In this document: piece after piece, positions 11,600 through 22,995 of the stretch
Layout: each line of letters begins with the position of its first letter
How positions within the stretch are numbered: the first letter of the stretch is position 1
Origin: Halichondria panicea
Lineage: Eukaryota; Porifera; Demospongiae; Suberitida; Halichondriidae
Assembly (NCBI RefSeq): GCF_963675165.1
Contig: NC_087387.1
Span: forward strand, 1,849,501-1,913,500
DNA length: 64,000 bases
Reading direction: 5' to 3'
Translations under genes and position numbers: made by a program
Notes under the pieces: model-generated
Databases searched by the model: none
Seen by the model: the letters and a program-made list of their open reading frames with translations, nothing else
Told to the model about the DNA's origin: nothing

Positions 11600-11880
11600 C
11601 TGCACACTGTTTTTAAAGTGGTACTAGGGTATCCTGTATTGAAAATGGTGGGTACTGAAAGACAAACTGTGGGTTGTGTGTAGGGGTATGCTAGTAAGAT
11701 GATATCCACTTACCTCTCTGCTGTGACCTTTCTCAGCTTGCTCTGACTGATTGTGATCTTACAGAGATAGCGATCGTTGTTATCCATGCATGAGCCTGTT
11801 CCAGGTGATGGTGGAGGGGTCAATGTCGACAGCACTGCTCAGATCACCAGAGTTCCTGCATTTAAGGGAATTCTACAACA
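11600..11880 (-). pseudogene. MTHFD1 exon 12 relic
   Basis: 11713-11880 follows functional exon 12 (26072-26231): CCTCTCTGCTGTGACCTTTC, GAGATAGCGATCGTTG, GGTGATGGTGGAGGGGTCAA, ACTGCTCAGATCACCAG. Small deletions break the frame, for example the block corresponding to CGGGAGAACTGACCAATC is missing. The preceding 110 bp match the downstream intron of exon 12. Confidence 0.85.
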
Positions 11881-12439
11881 CATACCATAATAATTTAACG
11901 TATCTTGCACCAGTTCATTTATATGCCGGTTCTCTAAAACTGCGTGTGTGGGAAATGCGTGCAATTTCAATGGTACTTGTGTTGAGTTTGACCTTCATAT
12001 CGTTGTCATAACTGTTACTTCACTGAAATTCAACCATTGGATTTCTTGCTAAAACACGCTTCTTCAGCTAAAAGTTGGCATTTTCCGTATATAGTTGACC
12101 ACATAACTTTCGGGGCCGAACTCAACACAAATACCTTAAGGTGACATATTTTCACATGTTTGACATATTTTCACATATTGACATATTTGATATAATTAGG
12201 TAGATTTGTTTGCTGTTTAACTCATTTTGCTGGTATTAAATTCTTGCTCAAGTTGTGAAATTAATGTTATTCATACTCGCAAGTGGTTTTAGATATCTGC
12301 GAGTACAGAGATTTTACTCTCATTCACAGAAATAGCAGAAATTAATACTCGAAAATATAATAATACCTTTTTTTTATTTTGGCTACTGCTACTACATTGC
12401 ATGTGGATAGGAGGCAACCTGTCACATGCAGAGATATGA

Positions 12440-12590
12440 ACCACTGTCTTGTTTTGGTGCATTTTTGTGGGACAATTTTCAGATAACTTTAGGCGGGTTG
12501 TAATTGAACAGTATACGTATCCACCTACTCACAAAATACGATTCCACCCCCTTTTATATCAACTATATATAGTCCCAAAGAACACATGCG
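12440..12590 (+). promoter_or_regulatory. Displaced promoter/5' flank homologous to caspase B
   Basis: GAACAGT, TATCCACC-ACTCAC and CGATTCCACCC-CTTTTATATC follow the sequence directly upstream of the second caspase gene (about 26960-27030). In this copy the homology breaks at AGTCCCAAAGAACAC and resumes at about 14262, just before the Death-domain exon, so about 1.7 kb separates it from the gene it once served. AGTCCCAAAGAACAC occurs at both edges of the interruption. Confidence 0.6.
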
Positions 12591-12965
12591 TTCCCAATCC
12601 CTTTCCTTTACTATCTATGGGTATACTTTAAAGTGCAGCAAATGATCTCTTGACTAAATCATGAAAATCGTAAGTAGGATTGTACCACCCAGACTCAATT
12701 GAAAACATTGGCGCACGTGATGCATTTCCAATCCCTTTCCTATGGGCAGGGTTTAATCTATAGGATTAAATGTTTGGGGGGTAAGATTTGGCGCGCGTAA
12801 ATACACCGCAAATGTTCCCTTTTTACATGCTAGTGCATCACAGTAGATGTATTTACATATTGCACATCACAGACAGTACTAGTGTGATGAATGTCATTGT
12901 TCTACAACATTTGGGGGGTGGAGGTTCACTCCTGCCCCCCATTAGAGGGTAGGTATACTACTATA

Positions 12966-13240
12966 CTATAAAGTGGTACCTGCATGGGGTATCCTGTATT
13001 GATAATGGTGGGGTACTGAAACGGCCAGACAAACTGTGGGTTGTACGTACATGTGTGGATAAGATATGAACATAATTAATATGACTCATGTATATATAGT
13101 TACCTCTCCGTTTTGACCTTTGACTGTTGGTGTCCATGACTCTGCATGGTGATGATGCATGGAAGGGTTAATATCTAGTTGGGAGAACTGACCAATCAGC
13201 AATGCTCAGATCTCCCGGGTTCCTGCAGCATGTGAGAAAT
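12966..13240 (-). pseudogene. MTHFD1 exon 12 relic, third copy
   Basis: This is the most diverged copy: GGTATCCTGTATTGATAATG, GACAAACTGTGGGTTG, GTTGGGAGAACTGACCAATC and CAGATC-CC-GGGTTCCTG match 25970-26231 in order. It lies inside the DNA that separates the displaced promoter from the caspase A exon. Confidence 0.75.
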
Positions 13241-13249
13241 TAATCACAT

Positions 13250-14345
13250 GCACCAGCAAACATCACACTTCCTGACTGAACCGAGAACTATGCATGCATG
13301 CACAATAAATTAGTATCACAAAGTGTCATCAGAGTTTTGCAATATATATTCCTATAAAAATTATACTTTCATCCGATTTGGTGTCTTTCATTAGAGGTTC
13401 CACCAAACTGTAATGCTGCATGCTGATGATTAACCTTGTTGACTATTATATAAATTTAAAAGGGTTTCTGACAGACTATGGCAAGTCTTTGACTTTGTGC
13501 TTCCAACTGCAACCATAGGACCATCGTAGAGAGCCTCTTTTGGCTTTAGACAAGTGTGTAAGCCTTCTTGACAACACAATAGAGGGCATAAAGCCACAGG
13601 AGACAAGTATTTGTTAAAAATAATACGGAAAGAAACTAGTAAACAAACTAGTTTACGGTATAATTTTACAAAGGTTTACTAACGTGAACGAATTCCCCAG
13701 ATTCTGGGGAACTCAGTTCGCGCATGTGCACTATCACCCATGTAATAGAGACCAGGCCGTATTTTAATCTATCTATGCTCAGATCAAGACGGCCGATGGA
13801 ACCTACACTCGTCCCATTACCAAGCTCACGGTAATACTACCGATTGACAAACAATGAGTAACTGTTGAACAATGGCAATGTACCTAAGACCATCCGGTCT
13901 TGGCCGGCCGGCGGTATGTTGATGTGTACAAGCTAGGTGTTTAATTACTTAATGTTATGCAATATTTACTAGGTTCATAGTTTAATGAGTTTGTGGTAAA
14001 TGTGTTGTTTTGTTCAATTTTCTTTGTTGTGCGCAGGGCCCCTTGCTCTGGCCCTGCCCCCTTTGTTTTTATATTTGCCATCACCCACTATCTTCCTCAG
14101 TTGTTGTTGTTATTTGTCTAAACTCACTAAGAATTGTTGTAAAGGGTCAAGTCAACTTGTACTCTAGGATAAGTAGGAGCCTGTCTCCCAACAATAGCTA
14201 ACTCTGAAACTAAACTAGCCTGTCTAGTTCTTAGTCTATACAAGAAAGAGCTCAACAACTATAGTCCCAAAGAACACCTGCCAACAAAGTGAGTAACCTA
14301 GTACAGTAGCACTAATTAGCGAACAAGTACTAATTACTTTGATAT
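13250..14345. other. 5' flank of caspase A
   Basis: I recognise no exon. 14262-14350 matches the immediate upstream region of the second caspase gene (AAAGAACAC-TGCCAACAAAG, then GTGAGT and a CTAG context), so it is probably the 5' UTR and proximal promoter of the gene starting at 14352. Confidence 0.5.
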
Positions 14346-14351
14346 ATACAG

Positions 14352-17300
14352 ATGTCCAGCAAACTGACAATTACAGATCTTCAGTGGATAGCAACAGAGC
14401 TGCTACTAGCTAAAAACAAATGGCAGGATATAGGATTGGCACTAGGTCTTGCAGATCACGACATAGAGGGAATAGACGGCATAAACCCCCAAAAAGGACT
14501 AACAAAAATGCTGTCTACTGTTCTCCAAAGGAGAGCTGATCTCACCTGGGAAAAAATTATTGCCGTCTTAAAAACCCCATTAGTATCACAAGATGCTCTA
14601 GCAGACAAACTAGGTAAGTTTTTTTTCTCAATGCCATGCCAGCTGGCACATAAATTGTTATCTGCAAAACAAACCTAAAAGGCGATGAGATAAAAACAAA
14701 TGTTCTTGAATATGCATGGTAGAGTAATGTGTGGTTGACGCAAATATGCGGCATCCGCGGTTACCAGCAGCTTATTCCGTAATGCGTCAACCGCGGGAAT
14801 CGGAATAAGGTAATTACATGTTTCACGGATGCAACTGGGTCTCTTTAAAAACAAAAACAAAAAACCCCATGCGTTACCCTTATAAGTTTATTTTGTTACC
14901 ACAACTTACCAGTGTGGTTTAGGGAAGCCTAACAATTTCTTTCAGTGGCAGAAACTATCTAAAAACTCCTTCTCTCCCTTAATATTTTTACTGGTCTGCA
15001 TGGTCCCCACAATGGTTATGGAAGTCCGTGAAACATGTTCATTTTCGCTTAGCCTAAGTATTGCACTGAAACAAAAAATAGCACTTGATCGAAGCAGTAC
15101 CATGGTCCTACACTACTATAATTATTTGTGTCTCTGTGCACCTGCAGAATTAAACCCAAAAATAGGCAAGCCAAAGGGTCAAGGTAAGTGATTACGTTTA
15201 TTGAAACACACACCTTGACTATATCCTTCTCTCGTAGGAGCCTCAAAGAAGCCAGAACTGATTCAAAAAGGTATAACATTATAAAAAGTTAGTGCACACC
15301 ATTCATACTATCCTATACACTATAGACTCAAGCTCTAAAGCTAAATATGACTCCATTGATGGTGTACCAAACAAAGACCCTGGTAAGTACATGCATGTAA
15401 TGTATTGTAAGCCTTCCATACTATGTCAGCATGGATATATAGGTCTACCCAAATTGAATGCTACGCAAAAGCAATGGTGGAATACATGCAGGGTTCTATT
15501 TAATTAATGATTTGGGGGGAAGAATATGAATTAAGTGAGGGGGGTGAGGGGGTTCTCCCTGGAAAGAAAAAATATTTTAGCCTTCTCACAATGCAGTTAT
15601 AAAGTAAGACTAGTGAAGGGGGAAGTGTACCATCGGCCAATTTCCGTGCAATTAACACAAATGACCTAGCAAAAGAGCACACGGTCAGCCCTTGTGACGA
15701 CCGATCGATAATTGGGGTGTGGCTCAATTTATCCAAGCATGCGCAGAAGAGTTAGCAAACACATGCTAAAAATTGCTAGTCCGAGATTAGCCTCTGTTGT
15801 GTGTAGCTATGTAGATCTAGCTACATGTTTAAACAGCTAGTAAAGGGGACGTAGTTCAAGTTCTCTAGCTCTAGTCTTATAAGTCTAACCTCTAGGAAAA
15901 GAAAAGTATATTTAGTTGATGATTAAAATTGCAAATTTATATAAACAAGAAAGACTCGTACACAGTTTAAAGAGTATACTTACGTGCATGTATAGTGCTG
16001 TGCACGTCCTAGCAAATTAGTAATTATGTCCAAACAATATGTTGCTTGGTCTGACAAATAGCCAAATAGCCAAGCAAACTTTAAAAGTTATTTTGTACAC
16101 TGGGGGGGGAGCTAGGGATAGAACCCTGGTGGAATGGGCTTATTTTTGAAAAACAGTAGATTTGTCTTGAATTTTCGTCCACTAATTGAGAAACAATGGG
16201 CTACATGCCAGCGCTTGAAATTCAGTTATACAATGAATGCAATATTTTAATAGTCAATATACAACGAAGGGTAATACAACTTTTTACTGTCTGAAATAAA
16301 TTATACACATGCAGATATAGGTAGTCCACAACCATATGCAATGAAAAATCGACAAGCTCTGATCATCAACATCATCCGGTACAATGATCCAAAATTTAAA
16401 GATCGACGCGGCTCAGACAAAGACCAAGATGCATTGGTCGAAACGTTGTGTGCATGTCCAAACAAACCTAAAAGACGATGAGATAAAAACAAATGTTCTT
16501 GAATATGCATGGTAGAGTAATGTGTGGTTGACGCAAATATGCGGCATCCGCGGTTACCAGCAGCTTATTCCGTAATGCGTCAACCGCGGGAATCGGAATA
16601 AGGTAATTACATGTTTCACGGATGCAACTGGGTCTCTTTAAAAACAAAAACAAAAAACCCCATGCGTTACCCTTATAAGGTTATTTTGTTACCACAACTT
16701 ACCAGTGTGGTTTAGGGAAGCCTAACAATTTCTTTCAGTGGCAGAAACTATCTAAAAACTCCTTCTCTCCCTTAATATTTTTACTGGTCTGCATGGTCCC
16801 CACAATGGTTATGGAAGTCCGTGAAACATGTTCATTTTCGCTTAGCCTAAGTATTGCACTGAAACAAAAAATAGCACTTGATCGAAGCAGTACCATGGTC
16901 CTACACTACTATAATTATTTGTCTCTGTGCACCTGCAGAATTAAACCCAAAAATAGGCAAGCCAAAGGGTCAAGGTAAGTGATTACGTTTGTTGAAACAC
17001 ACCTTGACTATATCCTTCTCTCGTAGGAGCCTCAAAGATGCCAGAACTGATTCAAAAAGGTATAACATTATAAAAAGTTAGTGCACACCATTTATACACT
17101 ATAGACTCAAGCTCTAAAGCTAAATATGACTCCATTGATGGTGTACCAAACAAAGACCCTGGTAAGTACATGCATGTAATGTATTGTAAGCCTTCCATAC
17201 TATGTCAGCATGGATATATAGGTCTACCCAAATTGAATGCTATGCAAAAGCAATGGTGGAATGCAGGGTTCTATTTAATTAATGATTTGGGGGGAAGAAT

Positions 17301-19235
17301 ATGAATTAAGTGAGGGGGGGTGAGGGGGTTCTCCCTGGAAAGAAAAAATATTTTAGCCTTCTCACAATGCAATTTAAATGCCTTAAATACCATTTATCGT
17401 TAAGACTAGTGAAGAGGGAAGTGTACCATCGGCCAATTTCCGTGCAATTAACACAAATGATCTAGCAGAAGAGCACATGGTCAGCCCTTGTAACGACCGA
17501 TCAATAATTGGGGTGTGGCTCAATTTATCCAAGCATGCGCAGAAGAGTTAGCAAACACATGCTAAAAATTGCTAGTCTGTGATTAGCCTCTGTTGTGTAT
17601 AGCTATCTAGCTACATGTTTAAACAGCTAGTAAAGGGGACACAGTTCAAGTTCTCTAGCTCTAGTCTTAAGTCTAACCTAAGAAATGATATGATATTGAT
17701 GATTAAAATTGCAAATTTATAAACAAGAAAGACTCGTACACAGTTTAAAGAGTATACTTACATGCATGTATAGTGCTGTGAACGTCCTAGCAAATTAGTA
17801 ATACCGTATATGCTCGATCAGAGGCCGCTCTTGTATAAAGGCCGCACTCAAATAGTAGCCTCCCTTGCTAGTAAAATGAAACATTTAGTAGCCGCTCTCA
17901 AATAGTAGCCTCAGTAAAATTTAACTCTAGGATTTCTGCACGTGGCAGCCAAAAAAATTAATACTAGCAGCTAGCTACATGTACGTAGCTACAAGTAGCA
18001 GCTTGTTAGTGCTTCACAAAGACTTTCTCATGACAGTGTTCAAGTTTATGCAGGTGAACACAACTTTTGATGACAAACTAAATTATCTGGAGCTTAATAA
18101 ATGCCGCTCTTGAACAGTGGCCTCTCTTGAATTGTAGCCTCCTCTTCCATATCAGCAAAATGAAACATTTAATTAGCCGCGGCTCCTGATCAAGCATATA
18201 CGGTATGTCCAACCAATATGTTGCTTGGTCTGGCAAATAGCCAAGCAAAAATTAATTTTAAAAGTTATTTTGTACACGGGGGGGGGGAGCTAGGGATAGA
18301 ACCCTGGTGGAATGGGCTTATTTTTGAAAAACAGTAGATTTGTCTCAAATTTTCGTCCACTAATTGAGAAACAATGGGCTACATGCCAGCGCTTGAAATT
18401 CAGTTATACAATGAATGTAATATTTTAATAGTCAATATACAACGAAGGGTAATACAACTTTTTACTGTCTGAAACAAATTATACACATGCAGATATGAGT
18501 CCACAACCATATGCAATGAAAAATCGACAAGCTCTGATCATCAACATCATCCAGTACAATGAAGAAATGAAAACGAGACTCGGCTCAAACAAAGACAAAG
18601 ATGCACTGGAAGAAACGTTAAAAATGCTGGGATACACTGTGCATATTGAAACAGACCTAAAACGCGATGAGATAATTCCAAAAGTTCTCGAACATGCAGA
18701 AAAAGACAAACACTGCGACAGTTTTATCTGCTGCATCTTGGCACACGGTAATCAGGGTGTGGTATATGGGTCCGATGGAGAGAAATTAGAGATAAAAGAC
18801 ATTTCAAAGGCACTTAACGAGGTAACACAATTGAGAGGAAACCCGAAAATATTTTTCTTTCAAGCTTGTCAGGGAAGTGATATTCCAATAGCTCTGGCCG
18901 AGGTTGATGATTGGTCCAGTACAAGCAGTGCTAAGCCTATAGAAATAGATGCAGCCATTCCGAAACTGCCTCGAGATAGCGATTTCTTCTACGGCTGTGC
19001 ATCGTCTTTTGAAACTGCCTCCATGCGAGACACTAACGAAGGCTCACTGTACATACAGGCCCTTTGCCGAGTCTTGAAGAGCAAGTACCAAGAAGAAGAT
19101 CTTCTAACCATGGTTACCAGGGCCCACTATCTAGTTGCTGAGGATGAACGACAACTTAAAAAAGGGAAAAAATATGTCTACTACCAACAGCAACCACAGC
19201 TAGTATCCACCTTAAGGAAGCAAGTGCACTTTTAG
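14352..19235 (+). CDS. Death-domain caspase, gene A
   Basis: Predicted cysteine protease of the caspase family with an N-terminal Death domain, an initiator-type layout for apoptosis or immune signalling in the cytosol. Exons: Death domain 14352-14613; linkers 15148-15183, 15238-15270, 15326-15382; second linker set 16939-16974, 17027-17059, 17105-17161; catalytic exon 18493-19235. With one linker set the product is about 376 residues. The catalytic exon has the His in LAHGNQG (about residue 214), the Cys in QACQG (about 255, the form used by caspase-8/10) and the small-subunit motif ending in GSLYIQALC. Asp-rich stretches between Cys and small subunit (AEVDD, IEID) are likely cleavage sites. 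Every internal exon is phase 1 at both ends, so any linker set keeps frame. Which set is used is unknown. Its sister gene is at 27098. Confidence 0.85.
14672..14732 (+). pseudogene. Caspase catalytic-exon sliver in intron 1
   Basis: Translates as NLKGDEIKTNVLEYAW, matching [16 protein letters not shown] of the live catalytic exons, then runs into a stop. The same sliver occurs at 16465-16525, where it is fused to the truncated exon. It marks an older caspase exon lost by recombination. Confidence 0.75.
15488..16135. repeat. Inverted-end repeat in caspase A intron
   Basis: GCAGGGTTCTATTTAATTAA at the left and a run ending GGGATAGAACCCTGG at the right form an imperfect terminal inverted repeat, each followed inward by a G- or C-run. 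The second copy lies in the duplicated unit (about 17265-18310). Related ends are seen near 12755, 32875 and 33760. Likely an old non-autonomous transposon family. Confidence 0.5.
16315..16481 (+). pseudogene. Truncated caspase catalytic exon
   Basis: After a normal acceptor (GCAG to 16314) the exon reads correctly for about 47 residues ([16 protein letters not shown] and on to QDALVETL). It then jumps about a dozen residues short, frame-shifted into the sliver sequence, and stops at TGA 16479-16481. It lacks both catalytic His and Cys. If spliced to the upstream Death domain it would give a protease-dead Death-domain protein; if skipped it is silent. Confidence 0.85.
17804..18203. mobile_element. 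TA-flanked MITE (CCGTATATGCTYGATCA family)
   Basis: CCGTATATGCTCGATCA at the left end is mirrored by TGATCAAGCATATACGG at the right, with TA on both sides. The unduplicated left unit (about 16018) shows the empty site (AGTAATTATGTCC against AGTAATA-element-TATGTCC), so this is a real insertion after the tandem duplication. The interior has repeated GCCGCTCTCAAATAGTAGCC motifs and no protein. Confidence 0.88.
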
Positions 19236-19334
19236 TACGTATAGAACACACAGATGTAGCAACGTAAGAAATGCTTAGCACATGTATATACATGCATGTA
19301 CAGTAATATAATTATAGTTTTATAATTACACTCA

Positions 19335-19920
19335 CATTTGTTAATTTGTACATGTAGTTTCCTTCTCAATCAAATTACTGAAAATCTTCTCTTTCCATTT
19401 TGTGGGCACCAATCAATTCAAGACAGCCTGAGGGCACATTTAAAGCATTATACTTACATAAATAGTGATGGCAGGTTTGGGGTAAGCGAGAAAAGCTATC
19501 ATCACTGATTGAGTACGCACAATATTTTAAAGTGTCATGCATGTGTAGTATACTATATAAGTGGTTATGCTATAAACAGCTTAGGAGGTTGCACAAGGGT
19601 TTGATTGATCTTTTTACCCTTTGATTGGCCTTTCAAGGTCTTAGAGGAAACTGGAGTAGATTTAGCTTTGGTGCTCATCTTCAAGAAAGGAATCATAATC
19701 ATGATCGATGCAGACGACTATATACAGTAATAATTTTGTACTTTATTCGAAAGAGTATATTCTTGTGGAAGATCCGGGTGTCAATATAAGCGGCTAGGAG
19801 GTTATTGGCAGCTGTGATTGCGTGGATGTCACCCATCAGGTGGAGATTGAAGTCTTCCACTGATGGGGATCACCTGAGAGTATCCCCCACCGGCAGCACC
19901 CCCTGTGATGATAGTGTGTG
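19335..19920 (-). pseudogene. MTHFD1 exon 11 and exon 10 relics
   Basis: 19345-19432 matches exon 11 (29951-30045): GGAAAGAGAA, the TTCAGTAATT remnant, and a lost splice end. 19755-19910 matches exon 10 (30256-30410): GGTGCTGCCGGTGGGGGATA, TCAGGTGATCCCCAT, CACAGCTGCCAATAACCTCC, with small insertions that break the frame. Order and strand are the same as in the live gene. Confidence 0.88.
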
Positions 19921-20069
19921 TGTGACTGCATTATAGTTAAATTATAAGGCTTACTTTTAATATAGAGAAAGAAAATTAGGAGTCACATATACATGTATAT
20001 ACCATTAGATCGCGTGATTTCCTCAAGCATGTGTATATACAGTGAAACAGGGAAACATAATACAGAAAA

Positions 20070-20950
20070 AAAAATGAAAGCACCGCTGGTGCTGATGCCT
20101 CGGTGGAGGTGCCAAAGCTACATAACATAAATCTACTAATAGCTAGCTTTTATACACATTATAATTATCATGATGAACATTTTTAATTTTGCTGCATCTA
20201 TAGAATCACAGATCGAGAGTGGGTAATGATTGATGATGATGATTGTTGTTAAAAACGATCGATGCCAAAAGTTTTAAAGTCTAAATTAATGGCTGCAAGT
20301 CAGCAGAGCCTAGACGGGAACCAAGCCTATCTACAGTACAGTTTTGTTCTGGCTGTTACGCAATAGCATTATGAATCTCATTATTTTTAAGTGGGTTTTA
20401 GCCAATAGCGATGAATATCACTTGTGTTGCCCACGCCTCTCAGTCAATCCAGCGTGTGCAAAATTCACACGTGGTAAAGTTAAGTGGGTGTGATCAAATA
20501 CTGCAATCTGATTGGAGCCGGTGGAATTTCACTGGCAGAATAAAACTGTAGATAAGCTTGGATCCCGTCCTCCTTCCGTACAACGGTCGAGGGCGGCGAC
20601 GCCCGTCTAAGCAGAACCTTGCAGCTAGCTCTCTGCTCACTTAGTGCAGAGCTAACTACTAAGTAGAGTATAGCAACACTCGGTGAACAAGTTTTGCTAT
20701 GGACTCTTCTGAAAAGGCTGCAATGGCATTCCAAGTAAGCAAAACTAAGCATAACTCGAGAACGAAGCTTTATTTTGCAAATCCATGAATTAAAATCCAA
20801 GATAACATGACTAGAAGCCTATATAGAAACTCTTACTTGCACTTCATTGATCCTTGAACAGCTGTAGCAGTCTACACACACACGTACACACGCGTGCGCA
20901 CGCACACCTCGCTTGCACATGCGCACTGAGGCATAATTATTAGATCATGC
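20070..20950. repeat. Dispersed repeat, inverse partner at 38320-38890
   Basis: The reverse complement of 38320-38890: it shares CTGATGCCTCGGTGGAGGT, the GTTGTTAAAAACGAT block, GCAGAGCTAACTACTAAGTA, CATAACTCGAGAACGAAGCT and the terminal CGCATGCGC-GAGGCATAATTAT. The copy here carries about 290 extra bp (about 20310-20610) bounded by inverted TAGACGGG/CCCGTCTA. A third partial copy lies at about 42050-42300, and isolated ends at 1325-1372 and 40622-40670. Confidence 0.75.
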
Positions 20951-21010
20951 AGAGAATATATTACACACATACATGCAGTGAACAACAGATAAAGGACCTC
21001 GGTTACTTCT

Positions 21011-21270
21011 TATATGTACACACATTGAAGAGTGCACACCCAAAGGTAGTCTCATGAATCAGCCGCACCTTTGGTGTCCCCAAAGGTGCGGCTGATTCAT
21101 GAGACTAACCCAAAGGTTGGTCCCTGTATGGTTGCCTCACACAAAACACATTGAGCTAGCTTGAGGTGAGCTCCCAATGCCTGCGTCAGACCAATGGTAG
21201 AGATTGAAATCCTCCATGGGGATCACCTGAGAAGACCCACTAGCACACCCCCTGTGATGATATATATAGG
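21011..21270 (-). pseudogene. MTHFD1 exon 9 relic fused to exon 10 piece
   Basis: GAAGAGTGCACACC, CAAAGGTTGGTCCCTG, GCCTCACACA, GGTGAGCTCCCAA-GCCTG and AGACCAATGGT follow exon 9 (30698-30852). The sequence then jumps to GAGATTGAA-TCCTCCATGGGGATCACCTGAGA from exon 10. It is the leftmost-in-gene part of the decayed MTHFD1 copy. Confidence 0.85.
21047..21107. mobile_element. 61-bp perfect fold-back with 9-bp target duplication
   Basis: Two 28-nt arms (21047-21074 and 21080-21107, starting TAGTCTCATGAATCAGCCGC) are exact reverse complements with a 5-nt loop. ACCCAAAGG directly flanks it on both sides (21038-21046 and 21108-21116). The live MTHFD1 exon 9 near 30700 gives the empty site. A related TGATTCATGAGAC motif occurs at about 22752. 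Confidence 0.9.
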
Positions 21271-21479
21271 GAAGGTGACTGTTTTATCAGGGGAAGTATA
21301 CCGTATAGCGAATAACTTTCAAACTGAGGTTCGCAAAAATGTATGTTCAATATACAAGTACGTGTACTAAAAAAATGCTATCCTCGAAAATATTACATGC
21401 AAAATTTACAAATACAGCTGTTTCTCGAAAAATTAGACCCTCAAACATTACCTGCTATATAGAATACGATGCTAAATTA

Positions 21480-22290
21480 CGTACATGTATATTGAACTAC
21501 TCTGTCTGTGCACTTGGTTATGCTGACAATATAGCCCTTCTGGCCCCCTCACCATCTGCCATGCGTATCTTAGTGAAGTATTTGCCTCTGAATTCGATAT
21601 AACTTTTAATGCCAGCAAAACTCAACTTATTTGTTTCAGCAATCGTCCGATGACACTACCTAACGGAGTATTCAGGTTCAATGGAGTTGCTCTTCAATTT
21701 ACAGACATAGTGACCCACCTTGGCCACACTCTTCATCGCAAGTTGGATGACGGAGTTGATATTGCACAAGTAACTTCCGCTATGTGCAGGAAAGCTAACT
21801 ACCTGCTCCATACATTTAGTGGGTGTGATATGAGAGTGAAAACTAAGCTAATTGTGACCCACTGCCTCTCACTATATGGTTGTGTTTTGTGGAGAATTGA
21901 CAGTAAGAAAATTCGTACTCTTGAAACTGCTTTTAACAATATTTTAAGAAAAATTTGGAGATTGCCTCGTCAATGTCACACAAGAATTCTCCACTGTGTT
22001 GCTGGAGTTCAGAGTTTGTTTAATAGAATACCAGATCTTTTTTCTAACTTCATTTCACGTGCTTTAGCATCGAAATCCACCCTCATTAGATCGGTTTTCT
22101 CGTGGGCGTCTAGCCATGCATTCACAGCAGTCGGGGCTAACAACCTGATCAAACGGAATTTTATAAAAGTTTATAGCAGTGACGACATGGTTTGTGCGGA
22201 CTTTGTTCGGGATGTCAGGCTTGGCCGCATTTCATTCAACTCGCGTGAAGATACATCAATGATAATTAACTCTATCTGCTGCGATTGACT
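21480..22290 (+). mobile_element. 5'-truncated LINE fragment (reverse transcriptase end)
   Basis: The first part reads GYADNIALLAPS, the non-LTR reverse-transcriptase motif with the second catalytic Asp replaced by Asn. A small deletion near 21570 shifts the frame. The next part (21575-22288) has the usual downstream RT/thumb sequence (LGHTLHRKL, then SLYGCVLW and RIRTLETAFNNILRKIWRLP-like residues). It ends in an (ATA)n-like tract around 22388, typical of a LINE 3' end. No endonuclease or full palm is present, so it is dead. Confidence 0.85.
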
Positions 22291-22599
22291 TTAAGTTGGA
22301 CTAACTATTCTTGCACTATAGCTATAGTACTATACTATTACTATACATGTAATATAATATGTACACCTATTCTGGTGTGTTCAATGATAATAATAATAAT
22401 AATTATTATTATTATAAGGCATAATTCTATACTGAACAAAAGTGTAGCCTCAATTCCAAGCCGCATTTAATCAGCCTAGTATATATCCATGCATCAATGC
22501 AGTGCGCTTAGTTGAGGTCAAAGTTCAATTGCATTCCAGCAATACTTGCTTGTACATCCTCTGGCCACTCCAAATTTATTTTTTTTGGCCACTCCAAAT

Positions 22600-22995
22600 C
22601 AGAGGAGGTCGGACATCACTTGAACTTTGCACTGTGTCTGTTCCAGCTGCTTTTCTTTTTTGCTGACTCAGCAGTAGCGTCTACTGTACTTATTATTTTT
22701 TTTTATTACTTCTGCTAGTCTCTATTAATTTTTAGCCGCCCTATAAAAGTGACTGATTCATGAGACAATATTTCTGCACGGTTTCTGTCACTGAATCTGT
22801 TGACAGCTAGTTGTGCTTGGTGTCTATGATGGTTACTGGACCTAACCCTATCAGTACATAATACCCATCTAGCTAGATCCGCCTAGATCCAGTCATGTTC
22901 TATTGCTGAGTCAGCAAAAACGAAAAGCAATTTGACCGGAATGTCATTAAAAGGTCATAATTAGTGAAAGTTCAAGTGATGTCCGACCTCCTCTG
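22600..22995. mobile_element. CAGAGGAGG-family element, 9-bp target duplication
   Basis: It begins CAGAGGAGGTCGGACATCAC and ends with the reverse complement GTGATGTCCGACCTCCTCTG. It is flanked by ACTCCAAAT at 22591-22599 and again at 22996-23004. The insertion is nested in another repeat whose GGCCACTCCAAATGAGACT end is mirrored near 23245-23263. No coding capacity. Confidence 0.92.

Larger units (their letters stand above)
14666..18480. repeat. Internal tandem duplication inside caspase A
   Basis: The unit starting about 14670 is repeated from about 16463 (period about 1.79 kb). Both contain the same intronic landmarks: GTTGACGCAAATATGCGGCA, the three linker exons, CATGCAGGGTTCTATTTAAT-like sequence and CAAGAAAGACTCGTACACAG. 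The right unit additionally carries a 400-bp transposon at 17804-18203 that is absent from the left unit. Near-identity over most of the length indicates a recent event. Confidence 0.9.

Noticed and set aside
19850-19870. CTGATGGGGATCACC as a third hammerhead core
   Set aside because: It belongs to the MTHFD1 exon 10 relic and lacks GAAA and pairing stems.
21480-22290. LINE as a live retrotransposon
   Set aside because: 5' truncated, frameshifted near 21570 and with an altered catalytic YADD motif (YADN).
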